A stretch of 64,000 bases of DNA, taken from the NCBI GenBank assembly GCA_025548565.1, contig JAJLPB010000016.1, positions 1 through 64,000 on the forward strand. The letters are read 5' to 3'. How positions within the stretch are numbered: the stretch's first letter is position 1; every line of letters starts with the position of its first letter. A program made the position numbers and the translations under genes. Of this stretch, positions 40,485 to 49,865 are shown piece after piece. The DNA is from Rugamonas sp. A1-17. Its GTDB lineage: Bacteria > Pseudomonadota > Gammaproteobacteria > Burkholderiales > Burkholderiaceae_D. Below the pieces are notes generated by a model that was not told the DNA's origin, ran no database searches, and saw only the letters and a list, made by a program, of their open reading frames with translations.

Positions 40485-41414
40485 TTGAGCACATCGACTT
40501 TCGGCATCGCGATTGCCGCCACGGGCGGTTACACGCCCGACCATGCAGCACTTCAAAACGGCATCGAACGCCTGCGTCAGCAAGGCCATCTGGTCCACAA
40601 CTATTACGACGACGATAAAAAATTCCAGCGCTTCGCCGGCACCGACGCCGGCCGCCTGGCGCAGCTGAACGCGGCCGCCGCCGATCCCGACGTGCAGGTG
40701 GTGATTGCCTTGCGCGGTTCCTACGGCATGAGCCGGCTGTTGCCGTCGATTGATTTTCAGGCGATGGCGGACAGCGGCAAGCTATTCGTCGGCTACAGCG
40801 ATTTCACGGCGTTCCAGATGGCGTTGATGAAGCAGACCGGCCGCATCAGCTTTGGCGGGCCGATGATGTGCGACGATTTTATCCGCGAGACGCCGGTCGA
40901 CTACACGATGCGGCAGTTCTGGGATTGCCTGCGCGGGCCGGTGCACACGGTGCGCGGCGCGGTGGCGCAGGGCGGCTCGGACAATCCGCTGGTCGATGTC
41001 GGCGGCAAACTGTGGGGCGGCAACCTGGCGATGATGGTCAGCCTGCTGGGCACGCCGTATTTCTCGGCGGAGCCGAACGGCATCCTGTTCCTGGAGGATA
41101 TCAGCGAGCATCCGTACCGGGTCGAGCGCATGGTGTTGCAGCTGCTGTACGCCGGCGCGCTGGACGGCCAGCGGGCGCTGGTGCTGGGCGATTTCTCGGG
41201 CTACAAGCTCAGCGCCTTCGACAACGGCTACGATTTCGAGACCATGCTGGCCTACCTGCGCGAACGCTTGCCGATGCCGGTGCTGACCGGCCTGCCGTTC
41301 GGCCACATCAAGGAACGCGCCACACTGCCTTACGGCGGTATGGCGCATCTGGTGTCGAGCGAACGCGGCTTTGATCTGACGATCAGCGATTACCCGACGT
41401 TACAGCCCCGCTAG
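40485..41414 (+). CDS. ldcA: LD-carboxypeptidase LdcA (S66 family)
   Basis: A 309-residue muramoyltetrapeptide carboxypeptidase that trims D-Ala from murein tetrapeptides during cytoplasmic recycling. The catalytic serine lies in LRGSYGMSRLL, the expected glutamate in LFLEDISEHPYRVERM and the histidine in LPFGHIKERATLP. A TTG start is used, with AGGGG just upstream; it gives MSTSTFGIAIAATGG. Length fits the family. It closes the queE-queD-tadA-hydrolase operon. Confidence 0.9.
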   Translation: MSTSTFGIAIAATGGYTPDHAALQNGIERLRQQGHLVHNYYDDDKKFQRFAGTDAGRLAQLNAAAADPDVQVVIALRGSYGMSRLLPSIDFQAMADSGKLFVGYSDFTAFQMALMKQTGRISFGGPMMCDDFIRETPVDYTMRQFWDCLRGPVHTVRGAVAQGGSDNPLVDVGGKLWGGNLAMMVSLLGTPYFSAEPNGILFLEDISEHPYRVERMVLQLLYAGALDGQRALVLGDFSGYKLSAFDNGYDFETMLAYLRERLPMPVLTGLPFGHIKERATLPYGGMAHLVSSERGFDLTISDYPTLQPR

Positions 41415-41423
41415 CGGCGGCGA

Positions 41424-41444
41424 GGCCGTTGCCCGGCAACGGCC
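41424..41444. terminator. Perfect 21-bp palindrome after ldcA
   Basis: GGCCGTTGCC and GGCAACGGCC are separated by one base, ten bases after the ldcA stop. It may act as a terminator hairpin but has no T-run. Confidence 0.45.
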
Positions 41445-41510
41445 CATCGATGGTAAAATGCCCGGTTATCCAGCTTCATTGCTAAATTCAACGCTTTAAG
41501 GGCTTTATTC

Positions 41511-43112
41511 GTGCTATCCACCGCTAACATCACCATGCAATTCGGCGCCAAGCCGCTGTTCGAAAATATTTCCGTCAAATTCGGCGATGGCAACCGCTAT
41601 GGCCTGATCGGCGCCAATGGTTGCGGCAAGTCCACCTTCATGAAAATCCTGGGCGGCGATCTGGAACCGTCGGGCGGCAATGTGATGCTGGATACGAACG
41701 AGCGCCTGGGCAAGCTGCGCCAGGACCAGTTCGCCTACGAGGAAATGCGCGTGCTGGACGTGGTGATGATGGGCCACACCGAGATGTGGGCGGCGATGCA
41801 GGAACGCGACGCGATCTACGCCAATCCCGAAGCCACCGACGACGACTACATGAAGGCCGCCGAGCTGGAAGGCAAAGTCTCCGAATACGACGGCTACACC
41901 GCCGAGTCGCGCGCCGGCGAGCTGCTGCTGGGCGCCGGCGTCAGCATCGACCTGCACCAGGGGCCGATGAGCAATGTGTCGCCAGGCTGGAAGCTGCGCG
42001 TGCTGCTGGCGCAGGCGTTGTTCTCGAATCCGGACATCCTGCTGCTCGACGAGCCGACCAACAATCTGGACATCAACACGATCCGCTGGCTGGAAGACGT
42101 GCTCAACGAGCGCAACTCCACCATGATCATCATTTCCCACGATCGCCATTTCCTGAACCAGGTCTGCACCCACGTGGCCGACATGGACTACGGCACGCTG
42201 AAGATCTACCCGGGCAACTACGACGAGTACATGTTCGCGTCGACCCAGGCCCGCAACCAGCAGCTGGCCAACAACGCCAAGGCCAAGGAAAAGGTCGCCG
42301 AGCTGCAGGACTTCGTGCGCCGCTTCGCCGCCAACAAGTCCAAGGCCCGCCAGGCGACGTCGCGCGCCAAGCAGATCGAGAAGATCAAGGTCGACGACAT
42401 CAAGCCATCGTCGCGCGCCTATCCGTTCGTGCGTTTCGACGGCGAGAAGAAGCTGCACCGCCTGGCCGTCGAGGTGGATTCGATTTCGAAGAAGTACGAC
42501 CGCCAGTTGTTCAATAACTTCAGCATCATGGTCGAGGCGGGCGAGCGCATCGCCATCATCGGCGCCAACGGCGCGGGTAAGACCACGCTGCTGCGCTGCA
42601 TCGGCGGCGACGACATCGCCGGCCTGCACGCCGATCACGGCATGGTCAAGTGGGCCGAGAACGCCAACGTCGGCTACATGCCGCAGGATCCGACCGAGGA
42701 GTTCGCGGCCGGCGAGACGCTGACCGACTGGATGGGCCACTGGACCAAGGAAGGCGACGACGACCAGGCCGTGCGCTCCATCCTGGGCCGCCTGCTGTTC
42801 GGCGGCGACGAGGTGAAGAAGTCGGTCAAGGTGCTGTCCGGCGGCGAGAAGGGCCGCATGATGTACGGCAAGCTGATGCTGGGCCGCCACAACGTGCTGC
42901 TGCTCGATGAACCGACCAACCACATGGACATGGAGTCGATCGAGTCGCTCAACATCGCGCTGGAAAAATACGCCGGCACGCTGATCTTCGTTTCCCACGA
43001 CCGCGAATTCGTGTCGTCGCTGGCGAACCGCATCATCGAGATCAAGGAAAACGAAGTGGTCGATTTCCGCGGCAACTATGAAGACTACCTGAGCAGCCAA
43101 GGCATCGACTAA
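41511..43112 (+). CDS. ybiT: ABC-F family ATPase, YbiT-like
   Basis: A 533-residue cytoplasmic ABC-F protein with two ATP-binding domains and no membrane part. Walker A sites are GANGCGKST (about residue 37) and GANGAGKTT (about 351); signature sequences are VSPGWKLR and LSGGEKGR; Walker B sites LLLDEPTNNLD and LLLDEPTNHMD. ABC-F proteins act on ribosomes as translation factors. The linker between domains and overall length match E. coli YbiT. A GTG start with AAGGG upstream is used. A strong hairpin follows the stop. Confidence 0.93.
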   Translation: MLSTANITMQFGAKPLFENISVKFGDGNRYGLIGANGCGKSTFMKILGGDLEPSGGNVMLDTNERLGKLRQDQFAYEEMRVLDVVMMGHTEMWAAMQERDAIYANPEATDDDYMKAAELEGKVSEYDGYTAESRAGELLLGAGVSIDLHQGPMSNVSPGWKLRVLLAQALFSNPDILLLDEPTNNLDINTIRWLEDVLNERNSTMIIISHDRHFLNQVCTHVADMDYGTLKIYPGNYDEYMFASTQARNQQLANNAKAKEKVAELQDFVRRFAANKSKARQATSRAKQIEKIKVDDIKPSSRAYPFVRFDGEKKLHRLAVEVDSISKKYDRQLFNNFSIMVEAGERIAIIGANGAGKTTLLRCIGGDDIAGLHADHGMVKWAENANVGYMPQDPTEEFAAGETLTDWMGHWTKEGDDDQAVRSILGRLLFGGDEVKKSVKVLSGGEKGRMMYGKLMLGRHNVLLLDEPTNHMDMESIESLNIALEKYAGTLIFVSHDREFVSSLANRIIEIKENEVVDFRGNYEDYLSSQGID

Positions 43113-43131
43113 GCGTCGGTCCGAGTCCGAT

Positions 43132-43160
43132 AAAGAATCCCGCCCCAAGCGGGATTCTTT
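43132..43160 (+). terminator. Intrinsic terminator after the ABC-F gene
   Basis: A perfect 12-bp stem AAAGAATCCCGC/GCGGGATTCTTT with a five-base loop, ending in a short T-run within the stem. It separates ybiT from nadA. Confidence 0.85.
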
Positions 43161-43207
43161 GCAATGTGCGATAGTTATTGCCTCACGTTTTACGTTCACT
43201 GAACACC

Positions 43208-44347
43208 ATGCAAACCATAGAGATCAAATCCGTCGAGTACGAGCATCCTCAAGACGGAGCCAGCTGCACCGCCCACGCCTGGGCGCGCACGCCAGCGACG
43301 CCATCCCCCGAGCAACGCACCGCCCTGAAGGAACGCATCAAGCGCCTGCTGAAGGAAAAGGAGGCCGTGCTCGTTTCCCACTACTACGTCGACGCCGACC
43401 TGCAAGACCTGGCCGAGGAAACCGGCGGCTGCGTTTCCGATTCGCTGGAGATGGCGCGCTTCGGCCGCGACCATCCGGCCAAGACGCTGGTGGTGGCCGG
43501 CGTGCGCTTCATGGGCGAGACCGCCAAGATCCTCAGCCCCGAAAAGCGCATCCTGATGCCGGACCTGGACGCGACCTGTTCGCTGGACCTGGGCTGCCCG
43601 GCCGATGAATTCACCGCCTTCTGCGATGCCCATCCGGACCGCACGGTGGTGGTGTACGCCAACACCAGCGCCGCCGTCAAGGCGCGCGCCGACTGGATGG
43701 TGACCTCGTCGATCGGCCTGGACATCGTCAAGCACCTGCACGAGCAGGGCAAGAAAATCCTGTGGGCACCGGACAAGCACCTGGGCTCCTACATCCAGCA
43801 GCAGACCGGCGCCGACATGTTGCTGTGGCAGGGCTCCTGTCTGGTGCACGACGAGTTCAAGGGCATCGAGCTCGATCTGCTGAAGGCCGAGTATCCGAAC
43901 GCCAAGGTGCTGGTGCATCCTGAATCGCCGGCCAATGTGGTGGCGCTGGCGGACGTGGTCGGCTCGACCACGCAGATCATCAATGCCGCCGTGGAGTCGG
44001 ACGCCGATACCTTCATCGTCGCCACCGACAACGGCATTTTGCACAAGATGCGGGCCGCCGCGCCGGGCAAGCGTTTCATCGAAGCGCCGACCGCCGGCAA
44101 CAGCGCCAGCTGCAAGAGCTGCGCGCATTGCCCGTGGATGGCGATGAACGGCCTGCAGAACCTGGCCGACGTGCTGGAAAAAATGGATGGCGCCAACGAG
44201 ATCCATGTCGATCCGGAAATCGGCAAGCAGGCGGTGACCTCCATCAACCGCATGCTGGATTTTGCGGCCGCCAAGAAGGCCAGAGTGCAGCCCGGCGCTG
44301 ACCTGGCGAAAGAAGCTAAACTGTTTTCGGGAATCGGTCCGGCATGA
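43208..44347 (+). CDS. nadA: Quinolinate synthase NadA
   Basis: A 379-residue [4Fe-4S] enzyme that condenses iminoaspartate (made by NadB) with dihydroxyacetone phosphate to give quinolinate. Visible features are SHYYVDADLQDLAEETGG, CVSDS, the cysteines of CSLDLGCPAD, and the C-terminal cluster CKSCAHCPWMAMN. The ATG at 43208 matches the normal N-terminus. It overlaps nadC by four bases. nadB lies further downstream on the other strand. Confidence 0.95.
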   Translation: MQTIEIKSVEYEHPQDGASCTAHAWARTPATPSPEQRTALKERIKRLLKEKEAVLVSHYYVDADLQDLAEETGGCVSDSLEMARFGRDHPAKTLVVAGVRFMGETAKILSPEKRILMPDLDATCSLDLGCPADEFTAFCDAHPDRTVVVYANTSAAVKARADWMVTSSIGLDIVKHLHEQGKKILWAPDKHLGSYIQQQTGADMLLWQGSCLVHDEFKGIELDLLKAEYPNAKVLVHPESPANVVALADVVGSTTQIINAAVESDADTFIVATDNGILHKMRAAAPGKRFIEAPTAGNSASCKSCAHCPWMAMNGLQNLADVLEKMDGANEIHVDPEIGKQAVTSINRMLDFAAAKKARVQPGADLAKEAKLFSGIGPA

Positions 44348-45210
44348 GTACCTTAGTCAACACCTTTGCGCCTTTCGACGACGCGCTGAAGTCGGCCTTT
44401 GAAGGCAACCTGCTGGCGGCCCTGCTGGAAGACGTGGGCAGCGGCGACCTGACCGGCCTGCTGGTGCCCGATGGCGGCCGCGCCACCGCGCGCGTGATCG
44501 TGCGCGAGGACGCCGTGCTGTGCGGCGCGCCGTGGTTCGAAGGCATCATGAACTGCATGCAGGCCGGCATCGAGATCGACTGGCAATATGCCGAGGGCGA
44601 TCTGATGAAGGCCGACAGCCTGGTCTGCACCATCCAGGGCCCGGCGCGCGCGCTGCTGACGGCGGAACGCGCGGCGCTGAATTTTCTGCAATTGCTGTCG
44701 GGCGTGGCGACCGCGACCCGCAAGTATGTCGATGTGATCGCGGGCACCCGCGCCGCCATCCTCGACACGCGCAAGACCATGCCTGGCCTGCGCCTGGCGC
44801 AGAAGTACGCGGTGCGCGTGGGTGGCGGACAGAACCAGCGTCTGGCGCTATACGACGGCATCCTGATCAAGGAAAACCATATCGCGGCGGCCGGCGGCAT
44901 CACTGCCGCGGTGCTGGCGGCCACGCGTCTGGAAAAGGGCGTGACGATCCAGGTCGAAGTGGAAAGCATCGCGGAGCTGGAGGAGGCGCTGGCGGCCGAT
45001 GCCGGGTCCATCCTGCTGGATAATTTCAGCCTCGACATGATGCGCGACGCGGTGCGGCTCAACGCCGGCCGCGCCTTGCTGGAGGCTTCCGGCGGCATCA
45101 ACTTCGATACCGTACGTGCCATCGCGGAAACCGGCGTGGACCGCATCTCCATCGGCAGCCTGACCAAGGACGTGCGCGCAACGGATTACTCCATGCGCAT
45201 CGTCGGCTAA
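44344..45210 (+). CDS. nadC: Nicotinate-nucleotide diphosphorylase NadC
   Basis: A 288-residue quinolinate phosphoribosyltransferase that makes nicotinate mononucleotide from quinolinate and PRPP. Typical segments are LLEDVGSGDLTG near the N-terminus, ERAALNFLQLLSGVATATR, DTRKTMPGLRLAQKYAVRVGG, IKENHIAAAGG and DNFSLDMMRDAV. It is translationally coupled to nadA. The 111-bp gap that follows is AT-rich. Confidence 0.96.
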   Translation: MSTLVNTFAPFDDALKSAFEGNLLAALLEDVGSGDLTGLLVPDGGRATARVIVREDAVLCGAPWFEGIMNCMQAGIEIDWQYAEGDLMKADSLVCTIQGPARALLTAERAALNFLQLLSGVATATRKYVDVIAGTRAAILDTRKTMPGLRLAQKYAVRVGGGQNQRLALYDGILIKENHIAAAGGITAAVLAATRLEKGVTIQVEVESIAELEEALAADAGSILLDNFSLDMMRDAVRLNAGRALLEASGGINFDTVRAIAETGVDRISIGSLTKDVRATDYSMRIVG

Positions 45211-45321
45211 GGCTGCGCTAAAAATTCATGTAATTTCATAAGTATTATTAAATAATAATGATTTAAATATAATATAATCGCTCTTGTAATTTTTGTACCA
45301 CTAACTACAGGAGCGAATTAG

Positions 45322-46104
45322 ATGAAATTGCAATTTTTGGCGGGTGTTGTGGCGATGTTGGGGCTGGCTGGCTCCGCGCAGGCGGATGGTTTCGTCAACG
45401 GTAGTTTCGAGACCGGCACCACCGCCGGCTGGACGAGCGGCGGCGGCGATCGTTCCAACACCAATAACGCCAGCATACTGCCGTCGCAATTCCTGCCAGG
45501 CGGCAGCCTGAATCAGGATGGCGGCGTTCGTGGCGGCGTGGTCGACAGCGGTTATGTCGACCCCAACCTGGGTGCGTTGCTGGGGACGACCGTGTACAGC
45601 GGCAAATATGCGTATCGCGCGGAAGACACGATCTCTGGCGGCTTGGCGACCGTCATCAGCCAGAAGGTCAGCAACTATACCGACGCGAACATCTATTTTG
45701 CCTGGAAGGCAGTGTTGGAAAATGGCGGCCATGTGGAAGACGAATCGGCACTGATGATGCTAACTTTGACTGATGACACCACCGGCAAATTGCTGATCAA
45801 TCGCAGCTACAACGCGGGCTACACCGGTGGCGGTGTGGATAGCCGTTTCGCCGTCCAGGGCGATCTGTTCTACACGCCAGCCTGGCAGGTAGAGAAATTG
45901 ACCATTGACCAATCCTTGTCCGGCCACAGTTTCACGCTGTCGCTGCTGGCGGCCGACTGCGAGCCGACCGCCCATACCGGCTACGCCTACCTGGACGGCT
46001 TCGGTTCGGTCACCCCGTCGGTACCGGAACCCACCACCTGCGGCATGATGCTGGCCGGCCTGGGCTTGCTGAGCTTCATGGCTCGCCGCAAGAAATCGGC
46101 CTAA
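45322..46104 (+). CDS. PEP-CTERM sorted exported protein
   Basis: A 260-residue exported protein with a signal peptide (cleaved near GSAQA) and a C-terminal sorting tail: VPEPTTCGMM, a hydrophobic segment and the basic end ARRKKSA. This is the PEP-CTERM signal recognised by exosortase A (XrtA), whose accessory genes lie at 48.4-64 kb. The middle part (FVNGSFETGTTAGWTSGGG start) resembles other surface proteins of this class; its function is unknown. AGGAG precedes the ATG. A TATAAT-like sequence lies at 45273-45278; no sigma-54 motif was found. Confidence 0.88.
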   Translation: MKLQFLAGVVAMLGLAGSAQADGFVNGSFETGTTAGWTSGGGDRSNTNNASILPSQFLPGGSLNQDGGVRGGVVDSGYVDPNLGALLGTTVYSGKYAYRAEDTISGGLATVISQKVSNYTDANIYFAWKAVLENGGHVEDESALMMLTLTDDTTGKLLINRSYNAGYTGGGVDSRFAVQGDLFYTPAWQVEKLTIDQSLSGHSFTLSLLAADCEPTAHTGYAYLDGFGSVTPSVPEPTTCGMMLAGLGLLSFMARRKKSA

Positions 46105-46145
46105 GCTGCTCGGCCTGAGCTGCTGACTGGCGCCGGCGGCCGGTG

Positions 46146-46682
46146 CTAAGGGGCTACGCTTTTGCGCATTTTCGCCAGCGGCACCTTGATGTCGCCGGGC
46201 AGTGTGATTTCAAATCGTTCCACAACCGTAAAGCCGCACGCCAGGTACAAGGGCACGCCTGGCATGGTGGCTGCCAGTTCCAGCGTATGGAAGCCGCCGG
46301 CCGCCGCCGCATCGCTGCAATGGGTCAGCAGCAAGCGGCCCAGGCCCTGGCGCGCCGCCGACGGGTCGACGAAGAAGGCGCGGATGCGCGCCGCTTCGGT
46401 GGCCGGATCGAGCAGCGGATCGGCGCCTTGCTTGGCGCGGTCGGCGCCGAACAGCGTGCTGCGCTTGCTCCAGCCGCCGCAGGCCACCAGTTCGCCACGC
46501 TTTTCAATCAGAAAATAGGTCTGGTCCGCGACCAGCTGGCTATCCACGCCGAAGACATGGCGGGTAACGGCCTCGGCTTGCTCCTTGGTGTAGAAGCCAT
46601 CGCTCAATTCGATGCCCGAGCGGGCGATCAGTGCCTCCATCGCGGGGATGTCGGCGGGCTGGGCGGCGCGGACGGTGATCAT
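46146..46682 (-). CDS. GNAT-family acetyltransferase
   Basis: A 178-residue protein with the GNAT fold. Features are the N-terminal VRAAQPADIPAMEALIARSG, the acetyl-CoA loop DPSAARQGLGRLLLTHC (Q/RxxGxG/A type) and CGFTVVERFEI near the end. The acceptor is unknown. Its ATG overlaps the nadB stop by four bases, so it is cotranscribed with nadB. Confidence 0.88.
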   Translation of the reverse strand: MITVRAAQPADIPAMEALIARSGIELSDGFYTKEQAEAVTRHVFGVDSQLVADQTYFLIEKRGELVACGGWSKRSTLFGADRAKQGADPLLDPATEAARIRAFFVDPSAARQGLGRLLLTHCSDAAAAGGFHTLELAATMPGVPLYLACGFTVVERFEITLPGDIKVPLAKMRKSVAP

Positions 46683-48295
46683 TGTTTGCGGCGCGACGGC
46701 GTCAGGATGCTCGGCAGGGCTTTCGGCAGCGTCTCCGGATAGTCGCGGCTGAAGTGCAGGCCGCGGCTTTCGTGCCGCTGCAAGGCGCTGTTGACGATCA
46801 GGTTGGCCACGTCGACCAGGTTGCGCAGCTCCAGCAAGTCGTGCGTGATGCGGAAGTTCTGGTAGTACTCGTCGATCTCTTCCTTCAACAGCGCGATGCG
46901 GTGCTGGGCGCGCTCCAGCCGCTTGGTGGTGCGCACGATGCCGACGTAATTCCACATGAAGCGGCGCAGCTCGTCCCAGTTGTGGGCGATGACCACTTCC
47001 TCGTCGGCGTCGGTGACGCGGCTTTCGTCCCAGTCCGGCAGGTAGGGCACCTCGCCGGGGGCCTTGGCGGCGATGTCGGTGGCGCAGGCGCGGCCGATCA
47101 CCACGCATTCAAGCAGCGAGTTGCTGGCCAGGCGGTTGGCGCCGTGCAGGCCGGTGCAGGCGGTCTCGCCGACCGCGTACAGGCCCGGCAGGTCGGTGCG
47201 CCCGTGCAGGTCGGTGACCACGCCGCCGCAGGTGTAGTGCGCGGCCGGCACGATGGGGATGGGCTGTTTGGTGATGTCGATGCCCAGTTCCAGGCAGCGC
47301 GCGTAGATGGTCGGGAAGTGCTCGATCAGGAACTCGGCGGGCTTGTGGCTGATGTCCAGGTGCACGTAGTCGAGGCCGCGTTTCTTGATCTCGAAGTCGA
47401 TGGCGCGCGCCACCACGTCGCGCGGCGCCAGCTCGGCGCGCTCGTCGTGGGCCAGCATGAAGCGGGTGCCGGCGGCCGCGCCGGCCTCGGGCGGCAGCTT
47501 GAGCAGGCCGCCTTCGCCGCGGATCGCCTCGGTGATCAGGAAGGACTTGGCGTACGGGTGGTACAGGCAGGTCGGGTGGAACTGGATGAATTCCATGTTC
47601 GACACCCGGCAGCCGGCGCGCCAGGCCATGGCGATGCCGTCACCGCTGGCGGTGTCGGGATTGGTGGTGTACAGGTAGACCTTGCCGGCGCCGCCGGTGG
47701 CCATCACCGTGTGCTCGGCGGCGAAGGTCAGCACCTGGCCGGTCTTCTCGTCCTGCACATAGAGGCCGTAGCACTTGGGCTGGGCGTTGCCTTTTTTGAC
47801 AGGATGCAGCTTGTCGGAGGTGATCAGGTCGATCGCGCAATGGTGTTCGAACAGGCTGATGTTCGGGTGCGCGCGGACTTTTTCCTCCAGCGTCACCTGC
47901 ACGGCGTGGCCGGTGGCGTCGGCCGCGTGGATGATGCGGCGCTGGCTGTGGCCGCCTTCGCGGGTCAGGTGGAAGCCCAGTTCGGCCGTGTCGTCGCGGG
48001 TGAAGGGCACGCCTTGTTCGATCAGCCATTCGATCGCCTCGCGGCCGTGCTCGACGATGTAGCGGGTGGCGCCCTCGTCGCACAGGCCGCCGCCGGCGAC
48101 CAGGGTGTCGTCGATGTGCTGGGTGTGGCTGTCGCCCGAATCGAGCACGGCGGCGATGCCGCCCTGCGCCCAGTTGCTGGCACCATCCTGCAGGGCACGC
48201 TTGGAAATGATCGCGACTGTGCGCGTTTCGGCCAGGTGAAGGGCGACCGACAGGCCGGCCAGTCCGCTGCCGACAATTGCAACATCAAATTTCAT
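46679..48295 (-). CDS. nadB: L-aspartate oxidase NadB
   Basis: A 538-residue FAD enzyme that oxidises L-aspartate to iminoaspartate, the first step of NAD synthesis. The FAD-binding N-terminus is VAIVGSGLAGLSVALHL, with SNWAQGGIAAV, EGGHSQRRIIHAADATG and HYTCGGVVTDLHGRT in order, and a helical C-terminal domain. It is transcribed toward nadA-nadC and supplies NadA substrate. The start at 48295 is at the conserved MKFDVAIVG; the longer reading has no support. Divergent from the exopolysaccharide transferase gene. Confidence 0.96.
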   Translation of the reverse strand: MKFDVAIVGSGLAGLSVALHLAETRTVAIISKRALQDGASNWAQGGIAAVLDSGDSHTQHIDDTLVAGGGLCDEGATRYIVEHGREAIEWLIEQGVPFTRDDTAELGFHLTREGGHSQRRIIHAADATGHAVQVTLEEKVRAHPNISLFEHHCAIDLITSDKLHPVKKGNAQPKCYGLYVQDEKTGQVLTFAAEHTVMATGGAGKVYLYTTNPDTASGDGIAMAWRAGCRVSNMEFIQFHPTCLYHPYAKSFLITEAIRGEGGLLKLPPEAGAAAGTRFMLAHDERAELAPRDVVARAIDFEIKKRGLDYVHLDISHKPAEFLIEHFPTIYARCLELGIDITKQPIPIVPAAHYTCGGVVTDLHGRTDLPGLYAVGETACTGLHGANRLASNSLLECVVIGRACATDIAAKAPGEVPYLPDWDESRVTDADEEVVIAHNWDELRRFMWNYVGIVRTTKRLERAQHRIALLKEEIDEYYQNFRITHDLLELRNLVDVANLIVNSALQRHESRGLHFSRDYPETLPKALPSILTPSRRKQ

Positions 48296-48479
48296 GATTA
48301 CGTTTGAATGCGGTAAGGAACCATGACTATAGACCATTTGTCATGAACGCGTCATATCCGTCTGATTTTCCGCGATTTCGGGCCTGAACCGATCAGCCGA
48401 TTGTGGCCGCTCAAGACGCAACTGCCGGGTGTTGGCGATGATCGGAACTACACCGCCGTTTGGTGACGGGGAGCGGATC

Positions 48480-49865
48480 GTGATCAGGATATTTCATCAT
48501 TATGTGTCGAAGATGGGCTTCATGCTGTTGCTGCTGGAGCTGCTTGTGCTGTTGACGGCGGCCGTGGCCAGCGCGCCTTTGTGGCTGACGGGCCGGCATG
48601 GCGGCGCCGAACAGCTGTACCTGCCGGCGCTGGCGTTCGCGCTGGTGATGGTGCTGAGCATGGGCACGCTGGGCATGTACCAGCACAATCAGTCGCGGGA
48701 GGACATCAAGAACACCTTGCTGCGCATCCTGCCGTCGTTCGTGCTGGGTTTTTGCCTCATGAATTTGTTGTCGAACATGATACCTGGCCTGCCGTTCGGG
48801 CGGGTGGGCAGCGTGGTGTTCGTGCTGGGCGGGGCGGCGGTGCTGCTGGCGCGGCTCGTGGTGTTTACGTCGGCCCAGTCGAGCATGATGGAGCAGCGGC
48901 TGATCGTCATCGGCGATGGCGCCACGGCGCGCGAGTGCCTGGAGCTGGGCGCCAGCAGTGTCGGTTTTCATGCGTTCAAGGTGGTGGGCTTTGTGCCGGT
49001 GTCCGGCGAGGTGTCCTGCGTGCCGGCCACGATGCTGCTGCCGGCGGACCTGTCGCTGCTGTCGCTGGCGCGGCGCTATGCGGTCGATGAGATCGTCGTG
49101 TCGGTCGGCGACCGCCGCAATGGCGCGTTTCCCGTGCGGCAGCTGCTCGAATGCGCGCTGGGCGGCGTGCAGGTGACCGACGCCGCCACGTTCTTCGAAC
49201 GGGAGGCCTGCCAGATCCGCGTCGATTCGCTGCAGCCCAGCTATCTGATCTTCGGCGGCGGCTTCGACCAGAGCCTGCTGCGGGCGGCGGTCAAGCGGGC
49301 CTTCGACCTGGTGGCCAGCGGTGCGATCTGCGTGGCGGCGCTGCCGGTGATGCTGTTGACGGCGTTGGCGATTCGCATCGAGGATGGCGGCCCGGTGTTC
49401 TACCAGCAGGAGCGGGTCGGGCGCGACAACCGCCGCTTCAAGGTGCTGAAGTTCCGTAGCATGCGGCGGGACGCCGAGCAGGACGGCAAGCCGAAATGGG
49501 CGGCGCTGGACGACCCGCGCGTGACCGTCGTCGGCCACTGGATACGCAAGCTGCGCATCGACGAGTTGCCGCAGATGCTCAATGTGTTCAAGGGCGAGAT
49601 GAGCTTTGTCGGGCCGCGACCGGAGCGCGCGTATTTTGTCGACCAGCTGTGCGGCCAGATCGCCTATTACAACGTGCGGCACAGTATCAAACCGGGCATC
49701 ACCGGGCTGGCGCAGGTGCGTTACCGTTACGGCGCCTCGGTCGATGATGCGCAGCGCAAGCTGCAATACGACCTGTATTACGTGAAGAACAACAGCCTGT
49801 TCCTCGATCTGCTGATCCTGATCGACACGGTGCAAGTGGTGCTGTTTGGAAAAGGCGGGCGTTGA
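48480..49865 (+). CDS. Undecaprenyl-phosphate sugar transferase of the exosortase A locus
   Basis: A 461-residue polyprenyl glycosylphosphotransferase that starts exopolysaccharide repeat units by moving a sugar-phosphate to undecaprenyl phosphate in the inner membrane. It has about five TM helices (N-terminal four, then one near 280), a central CoA-binding-like Rossmann part (RLIVIGDGATARECLE) and a C-terminal bacterial sugar transferase domain (KRAFDLVASGAIC, VFYQQERVGRDNRRF, LRIDELPQMLNVFKGEMSFVGPRPER). It matches the PEP-CTERM-associated subfamily (EpsB_2-like). A GTG with GGGGAGCGG upstream gives MIRIFHHYVSKMGF. It overlaps prsK. Confidence 0.9.
   Translation: MIRIFHHYVSKMGFMLLLLELLVLLTAAVASAPLWLTGRHGGAEQLYLPALAFALVMVLSMGTLGMYQHNQSREDIKNTLLRILPSFVLGFCLMNLLSNMIPGLPFGRVGSVVFVLGGAAVLLARLVVFTSAQSSMMEQRLIVIGDGATARECLELGASSVGFHAFKVVGFVPVSGEVSCVPATMLLPADLSLLSLARRYAVDEIVVSVGDRRNGAFPVRQLLECALGGVQVTDAATFFEREACQIRVDSLQPSYLIFGGGFDQSLLRAAVKRAFDLVASGAICVAALPVMLLTALAIRIEDGGPVFYQQERVGRDNRRFKVLKFRSMRRDAEQDGKPKWAALDDPRVTVVGHWIRKLRIDELPQMLNVFKGEMSFVGPRPERAYFVDQLCGQIAYYNVRHSIKPGITGLAQVRYRYGASVDDAQRKLQYDLYYVKNNSLFLDLLILIDTVQVVLFGKGGR

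Noticed and set aside
41514..43199. Long open frame opposite the ABC-F gene, and similar long antisense frames opposite xdhB, nadB, prsK-prsR and the ligase.
   Set aside because: They are shadows produced by high-GC codon bias; each opposes a gene with clear domains and shows no recognisable motif itself.
45211..45321. Expected sigma-54 promoter upstream of the PEP-CTERM protein gene.
   Set aside because: No GG-N10-GC element is present in this AT-rich gap; only a TATAAT-like sequence was found.
48296..48479. Search for a sigma-54 site before the sugar transferase gene.
   Set aside because: The nearest GG/GC pair (in GTGGCCGCTCAAGACGC) has eleven bases between, so spacing is wrong.
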